A stretch of DNA of 64,000 bases. It comes from Blastobasis lacticolella (taxonomy: Eukaryota; Arthropoda; Insecta; Lepidoptera; Blastobasidae). The DNA lies in the NCBI GenBank assembly GCA_905147135.1, contig LR990041.1, forward strand, positions 16,305,907 to 16,369,906. The letters are read 5' to 3'. Position numbers and translations under genes: made by a program. Positions 55,951 to 64,000 of the stretch are shown here, in pieces. Below the pieces are notes generated by a model. It ran no database searches and was not told the origin of the DNA. It saw only the letters and a program-made list of their open reading frames with translations. The first letter of the stretch is position 1. Each line of letters begins with the position of its first letter.

Positions 55951-57781
55951 ATTCTTAATTTAGCATATTATAGGCAGTGCAACATAATATATTTGCTGTA
56001 CAACATCTGTAACTCTTTTGCTAACAATTCTCTGATTTCAATGACTAAAATTATAGCTTTTGCAAACATGGTTCAGTTGCCAACAAAGTTCCATTGCAAT
56101 AAACTGAAACTATTAAGTCGATAATACATAATCGCAAAAATTAAAAGTTATAAGTAACAGAGATACGTAATTAGCTTACTGTTATAACTATCCGTCGGAC
56201 ATAACAAAATCATCATTAATAATCCACTGCTGGACATTATGTCTTGTCATTTTATCTATCAGAGAGACTCCGAGCATAGCATACGTTCCATATCACCGGC
56301 GAACTACTCATTTTGTAATTATTTCGACGTAACCGGATCAAGACGGTAAACTGGAACCGATTTCATCCGGTCGGCTCTACCGGCCCGGATTAATTGCGTG
56401 TCGGAGGGGTGTAATGGCGGACCGCATCAGCTGTTCGGCTCGATTGATAGGTTAGGTTTGGCCGACTAGATGAATTGGCGCAAAGAGGCAGTTAGAGCAT
56501 TGTCGCACTTTTTGTACTGGCCAAAGTCGATTCGACAAACGGCCCAGGCTTAGCTGATGTTCCATTTCTTTTTTGTCGACATAAAAAAGGTTAATCGCAA
56601 TACTTGCCACTTCATTTTCATTCACGATTTTTTCTTCTAATCTGTGTCAATAGCAAAAGAGAAATAATAATATTCAAAATTAAAATAATAATTTCTAACA
56701 TATGTTAGCTCGAAGCACGTCCACAATTGAAACCGCTACAACGATGCTGACCACAGCAAGTAACTAACAAACCCGCCAACCGACGCAGCATTGTAACAAA
56801 AAGCAGACAAAAGCGCACATTGCCGAAAAACGAGTCCACTGCAAAAGTTACACGCTCAAACTGTCAGATAACATTACCGACAGCAACAGTTGCAGTTTCC
56901 ATTGCCAATTGAGACACTGTCTGGTGGAATACGGTAAAAACTGTGACAACGATTTGGTTGCTCCATTGTGCCAACTTGCAATATAGGAGCGGCGATTGCA
57001 TACGGAGGCGTGATCTGTGCAGGACCGCTGCGTTATTTTAAATAAATAATTATACGCTCCAAAACAGGATTGCCTGAATCGAGCGTGCTGTGGACACATC
57101 CAAAGACAAGCACACAATTACCTTAGCTCAGGACTTCAATACAATTTCGGCTGTATCCTGGTATAGGTAAGCACTGGCTGACCTGTTTGTGTCCTCATAC
57201 TGAACAGTCAGTCTGGCTAATATAGCCTTATCAATGTTTCCAAGCCGATATAATTCCTATGCTATGGCTGAAACTGAATGAACAGTCTCAGGAGCCGATT
57301 AGTATCTATATTATTAATGTAGCTTCACGACTGAAATGCAGAAAAGTTACACAAGGACGTTATATTATTTCACATAAAAAGATGACTTTTAGCCACATAG
57401 AACTTCAACCTTTATTTTGTGTTTCGCCTTTGGTATAAGATAGATCATCCCAATCTGTGTAACTCAAAGTTGTCATCAGCAGGGCCGCCTGCGATTGTCC
57501 CTCGTGATTCCCAAAAAAGCAGCCTCTAAAGTGGCTTGTTATTAAATGTGGGGGTGCCAAGGAGCTGCCAATAGCGATTTAATTGGCGGAAGACTGTTTG
57601 GCAGGTGACTGCGTTACTATTAACATAATTGCGATATCCTGTACTCGTAACTACACTATAAACAAAAATTATGTATTTACTACCTTCTTGTAAACAATTA
57701 AGTACCTACCTTATCCTTCGAACTGGAAGACCAACCTGTTTTATTAGGGTGTCGTGTTCTACACGGATTTAGAGACAAACC
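55951..57781. other. No recognised gene
   Basis: The segment 56208-56240 (catcattaataatccactgc then tggacatt) resembles an RTE 3' tail. The stretch at about 57278-57299 repeats the 25.2 kb segment. The rest is unassigned, with a moderately GC-rich spot at 56340-56460. Confidence 0.35.
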
Positions 57782-57835
57782 GTGTAGGACCTCCGGAGAC
57801 TTGAAAAAGGGCAGCAGTGTTTTCTATGGGTTTTA
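57782..57835 (+). repeat. Family C fragment
   Basis: ggacctccggagacttgaaa then aagggcagcagtg aligns with the family C core. Confidence 0.45.
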
Positions 57836-58337
57836 CAATAATTCAAAATAACCATATTACAATAATTAAGTTACTTAGTAGTAACTTACTTCCCTATTTC
57901 ATATGATAAACATCCACATGCCTCCTCCACAGCTGGTAAGCCGAGACGGCTGACAGTTGGCCAAGTTAAATTACAAAAGTTGCGAGCGACTCGCTCTAAG
58001 GGCAATCCGCAAAAAGGCTCAAGCCATCTTGGTTTAGTTTACACATAGTCGTAACTTTGATGATTGAAGAATAAACAGCTTCAATTCAACAAAATTACCT
58101 GGTGGTATTAGTAGTTTAAAATCGAGCTTATGATTTGATATTTCACTAAGACATAGTTTTGCGTAGGTATCCAAAAATATTACATGTGTGTTATAAGGTA
58201 AATAAAATAAAGAAATGAGCGAGCGCAGCGTGCGCCAATTTTTGAAAATTTTCGTTGTTTCAAAATATTGCATGACTGTAGTAAAAGTGTATTATACAAA
58301 TGAACGAGCAAGCGCTCTACCTACTGTATACTAATTC
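57836..58337. other. No recognised feature
   Basis: A small 8 bp hairpin, aagttact/agtaactt, lies near 57867-57887. A 79-codon minus-strand frame (58034-58273) has no domain. Confidence 0.35.
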
Positions 58338-58407
58338 TTGGATCTTAGTTAGGGCGAACCCCGGGCCCTCATGCGCGTTAGCACAACCGGGACATTAACG
58401 CCAAGAT
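58338..58407 (+). mobile_element. SINE-A copy 12, 3' end only
   Basis: gggcgaaccccgggccctca, then cacaaccgggacattaacgc and caagatg is the last 70 bp of SINE-A. Confidence 0.8.
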
Positions 58408-58512
58408 GCTGACGATGAACGACAAAGCGTAGCAAGCTCAAAATTTGTATACTTGCATATTTAAAAATGTATATGGTATTAATACGAGTAAACACTGGAC
58501 ACACTGGCGCCT

Positions 58513-58829
58513 TTGCATGTGGCCTTCACTGGCAGCTGCGCTGGGGCTGCGGCCTCAGCTGCGGAAGACCTCAAGCGGAGGAAATACGAAAGTCTAGCGC
58601 AAGACTTCGTATTTCAGCCGTTTGTGGTGGCAACGTTGGGACGGTGGGACCTGGTGCGAAAAAGTGCTTTGCAGAACTTTCCAAAAAATTTAATGACACC
58701 ACTGGTGACCAGAGAGCTGGCTCGTTCCTCGGGCAACGGATTAGCATCGCTATTTAACGAGGCAACGCAGCCAGCTTTCTGGTCACTATTCCGGGGGGTA
58801 GCGGTGTGGACGACTTTTTTAATTTTTAG
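58513..58829 (+). pseudogene. Retroelement C-terminal domain, frameshifted and with nonsense codon
   Basis: The first part (frame of 58513) reads EDLKRRKYESLAQDFVFQPF then VVATLG. After a frameshift near 58645 the other frame reads GPGAKKCFAELSKKFNDTTG and QRAGSFLGQRISIAI. A TAA at 58755-58757 stands where the family usually has Gln, and RGNAASFLVTIPG follows in the same frame up to a TAG at 58827. The pattern (KYxxL...FxPFxxxTLG...TGDxRAGxFLxQRISIAIQRGNAAS) is one I know from the ends of retroelement proteins; which clade is unsure. An AATAAA signal lies near 58883. Confidence 0.75.
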
Positions 58830-58950
58830 TATTATTTTATATATTAGTGTATATTTTTATTATAACTAAATATTTTAATGTCAATAAAAATTACAACATA
58901 AAATACGAGTAAATGGTTGTAATAAGAGAAAACTTAAATTGATTAACAAC

Positions 58951-59170
58951 CAAGCGCAGCGGTAAGCAAACAGGCAAATGGGCCAACTGATAGAGAGTGG
59001 TCAGAGTTGCCTATAAACATTAGCAACACCAGGATATCCCTGGCCAATATCTTTCCCACCTGTTTGCCACGTTGCTCTGGCAGCAAAAACTCAAATGCCA
59101 CTTCTCTAAAGCCACGGTTCCCCAAAGCCCCAACCCATAGAGCACTGGAGACCTTATTCACCGGCAGGAA
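58951..59170 (-). repeat. Family B copy, long version
   Basis: Reverse-strand counterpart of 15957-16178, with gcaacaccaggatatccctg, cacgttgctctggcagcaaa, gccacggttccccaaagccc and agcactggagacctt on the plus strand. It has overlapping frames of 76 and 98 codons, taken as incidental. Confidence 0.75.
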
Positions 59171-59865
59171 CACAATACTATTTAAAATAGCTTGTAGCTT
59201 TTTACGGTATTCTGTAAGGTTGAGGTTTTTTCCAGTCGGGCGGCTCCAATTCGAACGGGTTAGCTCAATATGGGTATATCTCGCTATCTTGCTTTTGTAC
59301 TAGCTTTTTTATATAGCTTATGATTATGGTAAAAACAAAAGAGGCCGGACAATTCAGCCTTTTTGACCAATAATGTTGAGCGATGTGTCATTACAAAGGA
59401 TTTTTCATTTTCTACAACATTTATCATGGTCCACTCACGAATCGCTTTGGGAAAAAAGTTACGGTCATATTTTTACAACTTACAAAAACGTAACAAATGC
59501 TACGCGTAACATGAAATATGTTATCTACGGCTATACACCAGCGAAATAAAGTTCTATTTCACGTGTATCATTATGGCAATAAATATTTACAACCCCTACA
59601 ACATTGTAAACTAAAAGCTCAGCTATTCAAAAGACGGCATCCCCCACATACTTAGTAGATTAAAATATTACTAAGTTTGTAGAATTTAATAGCTCGCATG
59701 CAGTACTAAGCTGAGTTTGGATACAAAGTCTGTTTAGTACACACGTCAGCAGTTAGGCGTTCCGTTAATGTGTATATTTGCGAGATAAAACCGCAACTAT
59801 GTTGCCCTCATATTGGGGGGGTATAATACGGGACACACAATCAGGCCGTTGGGCCAACTCACCTG
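59171..59865. other. No recognised feature
   Basis: AT-rich with no supported feature. Confidence 0.4.
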
Positions 59866-59915
59866 CCCCCCACAGCAGACAGCCCACCTCATAAGTCGCC
59901 CGTAACATCTACGTA
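59866..59915 (-). repeat. Family B' scrap
   Basis: cagcagacagcccacctcat then gtcgcccgtaacatctacgt matches 62640-62690 on the same strand. Confidence 0.5.
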
Positions 59916-60004
59916 GATTTTATATACCGTTTATATATCTGGTATCGGTGGGACCTCATAATAATGCAGAACAAACTGAAATGTCTCATACGCTACCTAA
60001 TTCT

Positions 60005-60060
60005 TTAAAACGTCGTCAAATCAAATCAAAAACATTTTTCAGTATAGGTTTCAACAAGAT
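60005..60060 (-). mobile_element. LINE 3' end (family H) scrap
   Basis: caaatcaaatcaaaaacatt then ttcagtataggtttcaac is the complement of the GATTT-tailed LINE end seen at 50.1 kb. Confidence 0.55.
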
Positions 60061-60966
60061 AACACTTACATTTCTTGCATAGGTATTAAAGGACTGATTT
60101 AATAACAGTGAAAACACAATAAAACTACTATATTGATTTAGGAAACACGGCCCTTCCTATGCTAAAACCAATAATGATAAAACCTCTTCATAATACTAAT
60201 TTCATGTAGAATTCAGATGTGCCATAATGAGTAGGGTCAATAAAACAAGTTACGGCATCCCAAGCTCGAAATTACATACAAGAACGCCAACTTACGCGGC
60301 CGTCGGTCGCAAACTTTACGAATACCAAATTTGAGCGGCGGGTGTACTCGTACATCATAAAAGTGGTATCAAGCGCTGCCGGCGCGGACAAAGCAGCGCG
60401 ATAATACGAGTATGCGCGGTCGTACTCTACACCGTATAATACGAACGTAAACCATCAAATGGGAATGTTACGGTTACTTGTACATTTTATAGGTATATTT
60501 GTCTTTCAGTTCTATCTACTGGCTACCCAGTGTGTAGCTTTTAGCTTATAAGGGGTGCATGCCCTTGTAGTTGTTGTAAAAAATTGATCGTCAGCGGTAT
60601 ATTAGTAAAAAATATAACGACAGCATAGCTAGCATAGCTAGTATACTCCGAATTTTTCAAGAGCATCAGAAATGATGATATCCGTAGCACATCTAAAGTC
60701 ACCGATATAGGTTTCAGAGAAACTTCCAAAAGCACTGCGTGAACCATTGTATCTGTAATATATAATACACACTCTGACTTTCAAGCAGCTCTATTAGCCC
60801 TTTCATCAAACTCTGTAAGCTCTAGAGCGAAGGCAATGAAATTTGCTTACAGACCTTAATGGCTGGTAGTTTTACCACAACGTAATATGGTTCAAAGCTA
60901 TTCTTACTGTAGCGTTCCAAAAGCTTTATCTAACTGACATTAGTTGATACCTGCAATATGCGACAA
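60061..60966. other. No recognised gene; CpG-richer spot at 60290-60435
   Basis: The spot has GC-rich runs (gcggccgtcggtcgc, cgctgccggcgcgg) without a donor or initiator match that I could defend. A 68-codon minus-strand frame at 60541-60747 is unassigned. Confidence 0.3.
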
Positions 60967-61109
60967 GCTAGATAACTATTACTACTCAGTAGGAATAAGT
61001 TGCATATCCTGGTGACCGCACTGACTGGTTATTGGCTCATGCTAGATAACTATTACTACTCAGTAGGAATAAGTTGCATATCCTGGTGACCGCACTGACT
61101 GGTTATTGG
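60967..61109. repeat. Recent tandem duplication, 74 bp unit
   Basis: 60967-61040 and 61041-61109 are identical over 69 bases (starting gctagataactattactac, ending ctgactggttattgg). Such identity among otherwise decayed sequence indicates a recent duplication or an assembly artefact. Confidence 0.95.
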
Positions 61110-61118
61110 ATCAATAAT

Positions 61119-61670
61119 TTTTTTTATGTAATACGGCAGACAAACAGGCATACGGGCCACCTAATGGAAAGTGGTCACCGCCGACTATGGACATCAGCAA
61201 CACCAGGGGTGCTACCAATGCGTTGTCCCCCTCTAATCTAATCTAATATACCTCTTGAACGATCCCATGTCCTAGTTCAAAGGAATCACTGTGGCTAGGA
61301 GCTCATTCCACATCCGAATCATACAAGAGAAAAACGTTCTTTCAAATCTTCGCGTGGACACCACTAGAGGGTCCACGTAATGGAGATGAGTATCCAGCCC
61401 GCAGCGGGTGGTGCGATGGCGGACTTGTGCTGTGGGCATCAAATCAAGTAATTCCTCAAAACATCCCCAATTGTACAGCCGGTAGAACACACACAGGGAG
61501 CCAAAGTCCCTTCGGTCAGCCAGTGGTTCTAACTTGCTTGTCAGTATGGGATCGACGAAAATTCGTACTTGAAGACAACTTGAAGATCTGCAGCACGAAG
61601 GACTGCAAATTCTGTATAAAGGAGGGTGAAACGTATATAATCTTACTATGTAGGTGCGAAGCCCTAGCAA
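61119..61670 (-). pseudogene. LINE reverse transcriptase C-terminus with family B 3' UTR
   Basis: The minus-strand frame 61670-61272 (132 codons) contains LEPLADRRDFGSLCVFYRLY, GCFEELLDLMPTAQVRHRTT and MWNELLATVIP, the C-terminal block of jockey/CR1-type proteins. The first 45 residues are out of frame with the family. About 40 bp downstream begins a family B tail (61230 down to 61119: cctggtgttgctgatg, accatcaggtggcccg-like sequence read in reverse), ending in an A run. This order shows that family B is the 3' UTR of such a LINE. Confidence 0.8.
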
Positions 61671-62274
61671 ACGTCTTATCTTAGTAAATACCAGCTACCA
61701 ACCAATGATATACATCAATGCTAATAATATCGTACAGTTCTTAGAAGCGGCAGGGCTTCACTATAAGCTAGAAGCAATCACAATCGGATGTAATTAGCCT
61801 TAAAAATCTCAAAGAAAATTGAAATTGGAGCCCATAATGTTCCAATATTTTTTATGGGGATAGCGATCGAGGCAAGAGTGCTTTTGCTCAATTGAACACC
61901 GGGAAGTGGATTAAATTAGGCTTGCAAGATTTGCCCGTACATACATACATTTAGCTTGCAATTAACAAAAGCTCACCGTTATCACTTACGATTCATAGCT
62001 TTTAGGTTTCATAATTTGTGACAAAAAAACGCAGAATTACAAGTGCGTTGTTACCTTACTGAATTACATAACAGGCTTAATAAATTAAGCACACCGACGA
62101 ATTATTCTTGCGGGTTGAGCAAGCTTATTTTTATCATTTATTACTGACTTCATATTTTTCTTATGATTATCGTTTTAGAAATCTGCCAAAAGTAGTAAAT
62201 TAATAAAGTCGGTACCTACGCGGGTAATTTTAATTGGTAGTTTGAGCCTTATTTTTAACTTCCGACACGTAAAG
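61671..62274. other. No recognised feature
   Basis: AT-rich, unassigned. Confidence 0.4.
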
Positions 62275-62410
62275 AGAGATGCTGTGATGGTCTATGGCTG
62301 CTAGACATGGCCAGCGCTGACCGAGGGATACCGGAAAATTGCCGGTATCAGGAAAGAGGTCCCGCGCGGACCCCAAGAAGCGATAGATTGACATTGCCGT
62401 GTCGGACGGA
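62275..62410 (-). repeat. Family F copy 2
   Basis: On the minus strand, atgtcaatctatcgcttctt then gggacctctttcctgatacc and ggcaattttccggtatcc matches the 36.5 kb copy and lies in a 101-codon frame (62535-62230) containing SIYRFLGSARDLFPDTG. I do not recognise the family. Confidence 0.5.
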
Positions 62411-62617
62411 TGAAAGAGCCAACTGCTTACGAAGTGAGGATGCTTAAGATCAGGCCAAGTGGAGAAAAAATTGTAGGAAAGCTGAACCAGGCAGGAGCCG
62501 AGATTGACTGCTCGGACGATGATAATTACATGCAAGAATCGTAACCGTTACAGTGAAGCTCGTTTAACTGCAAGAAACGCACCAAGAACATAAATTGAAG
62601 TTGCTTATTTCTTTTTA

Positions 62618-62895
62618 TGCTACGCAGTGACAAACGAGCAGACAGCCCACCTGATGGTAAGCGGTAACTGTCGCCCATAACATCCACTTACGATTCGTGC
62701 ATGTAGGTTGCATGGAACAAAACTGCAGTACCGCAGGTACGTTGCCACTGTGAGAACTATGATGAAAATGTCTCAAGCCTGGAATTGCGCTGGCTACCTT
62801 ATCCTTCAAATCGGAACACAACAATGCAAACATTGTTGCTTGGCGGCAGAAATAGATTGATAAGGCGGTGGTACCCACCCAGGCGGATACCTCAG
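62618..62895 (-). repeat. Family B' copy, long
   Basis: The plus strand shows cagacagcccacctgatggt, aagcggtaactgtcgcccat, gctggctaccttatccttca and acaacaatgcaaacattgtt then gcttggcgg. The minus-strand reading ends with the ccatcaggtggg motif shared with family B. This is the 3' portion of a LINE-type repeat abundant in Lepidoptera. Confidence 0.7.
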
Positions 62896-64000
62896 GCTTG
62901 ACAGAGTCCTACCGAATAGGACCAGGTTACCTTGATTAAGTTATGTCTAGAATTTTTTCCCATGTAGGCCTAAAGTTAACTATTGTCGCCACAAGGACCA
63001 CCTATACTACACACGAGAGGTAACCGTCTTATTTATTAAGTTATATTTTACATAAAAAGTATGAAGTTGACAACAAAAAAACTTGAGTCCTGTCACTAAA
63101 AGCTTTCTAGAGCTGCCGCACGACGAGCCGACGAGCCGATGTGGAGTGAAATGGGGGGATCATTATGCGAATTCATTTGTGGGAATTCAATTTTGGTGGC
63201 ATTAGCATCGGGCGGGCCGTAAAGTCGCGAGCCATTCTAAGGTATTCCTTGTTTGAGAGTGAGACTGAGCTAATAAAACATGTAAGTAAATATGTATTGT
63301 AGACATTGTAAACATTTTGCTGATGTAGGTTCAGGCTAACTCGATAAAGTACGGATACGAACTAGATAAAGGCGTTGAACTATATGCGTGTTTGTTTTGA
63401 TATTGTTCATTACTCGCTTTGTTTTCTATATAAGGACAAGGAAGAGTTATACTAGAACTAACATACTCGTAGCAGAAAAAAGAACCTTTTTTTATTTTTG
63501 CTCGTAGATACTACTCTTTCTTAAATGCGAAGAAAATATATTCCTAAAAGTTATACCATTTTCATCATTCCTGCTGAGTAAAATGTCCCATCTATGCTTA
63601 ATTCTCTTTTCTGTTTAAAAAGCTTATTTCAAAACACCTTGTTATTTAACTGCGTGCCTATGGTATCGAACGCGGTAATCTCAACGTTTTACGTCAATGA
63701 TTTTTTATTTATTTACAACACTTTTGTACATCATAAAAAGTAGAAACAATAATATAAGTACAAGGGCGGCCGTTAAGAGCGAATTAATTTCTTATGTGAA
63801 GTCGGATTAGTTAGTTAAGTAGGTAATTCTACTAGTAATAGGTAACTTATCGACTCTTAAATAGAGGTTTTATCAACTCATCTTATTTTATCAACTTTTA
63901 AACAACTTTTATCATTTGGCTATTTAATACAAAAGTTCTCATAGATTTCGCACTATAATATAATCCCACTGTTTTCTCTATTAACAAAAGGATGGACGAC
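62896..64000. other. No recognised gene
   Basis: The segment 63695-63765 (tttatttatttacaacactt then ttgtacatcataaaaagt) may be another LINE 3' end in reverse orientation. The rest is AT-rich up to the window edge. Confidence 0.35.

Noticed and set aside
1..64000. CRISPR array, operon, prophage or other prokaryotic system
   Set aside because: The content is eukaryotic: LINEs, SINEs with pol III boxes, polyadenylation signals, and no dense coding.

Overview
This 64 kb window looks like non-coding DNA, intergenic or intronic, from an animal nuclear genome, very probably a moth or butterfly (Lepidoptera). The evidence is the AT-rich background, the lack of long host open reading frames, and dense old repeats of kinds familiar from lepidopteran genomes: tRNA-derived SINEs, 3'-truncated LINEs of RTE, jockey/CR1 and R1-like type, LINE 3' tails carrying a 'ccatcaggtgg' motif, and short Helitron-like elements ending in CTAG|T. 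The species cannot be named from the sequence. No intact host protein-coding gene, functional tRNA, functional rRNA or CRISPR array was found. The only convincing protein similarity lies in broken retrotransposon reading frames.

Main repeat families, named here by letter. SINE-A has a tRNA-like head with A and B boxes and 12 copies; five of them keep 12-17 bp target-site duplications. SINE-D has a tRNA-Gly(GCC)-like head and four copies plus tail scraps. Families B and B' are LINE-type 3' tails; one B copy (61.1-61.7 kb) lies directly downstream of a reverse transcriptase C-terminus. Family C is a dispersed repeat with a 'gggcagcag' core. Family E is Helitron-like: four copies, three of them with a CCCTAC-type minisatellite just before the 3' hairpin. 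A second Helitron-like family has one copy with both ends (33.9 kb) and a fragment (24.8 kb). A foldback MITE with about 55 bp inverted arms lies at 46.7 kb. The largest single element is a 1.9 kb jockey/CR1-type LINE on the minus strand (41.9-43.9 kb), whose conserved motifs are spread over three reading frames.

Layout. 0-14 kb: SINE-A/SINE-D copies, a LINE 3' UTR, an RT-motif relic (4.1 kb), a Helitron-like element with minisatellite (8.4-8.9 kb), a 5S rRNA-derived segment (10.7 kb) and an RTE LINE 3' part (13.4-13.9 kb). 14-31 kb: sparse, with tandem duplications, hairpins, a Helitron-like element (18 kb), SINE copies and an R1-like LINE C-terminus (27.3 kb). 31-38 kb: a perfect SINE-A insertion (31.5 kb), LINE tails, a CpG-rich island ending in a minus-strand splice donor (33.6 kb), an RTE-like C-terminus (35.3 kb) and two neighbouring SINE-A copies (37.3-37.9 kb). 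38-64 kb: the large LINE, the MITE, a second CpG-rich island with a minus-strand donor (55.8 kb), a retroelement C-terminal domain with frameshift and nonsense mutation (58.5 kb), a 74 bp tandem duplication (61 kb) and another LINE end.

The two CpG-rich islands are the only signals that might belong to a host gene. Both could be non-coding or start-codon-bearing first exons of one or two minus-strand genes whose remaining exons lie outside the window. I found no evidence for a new enzymatic or defence system here.
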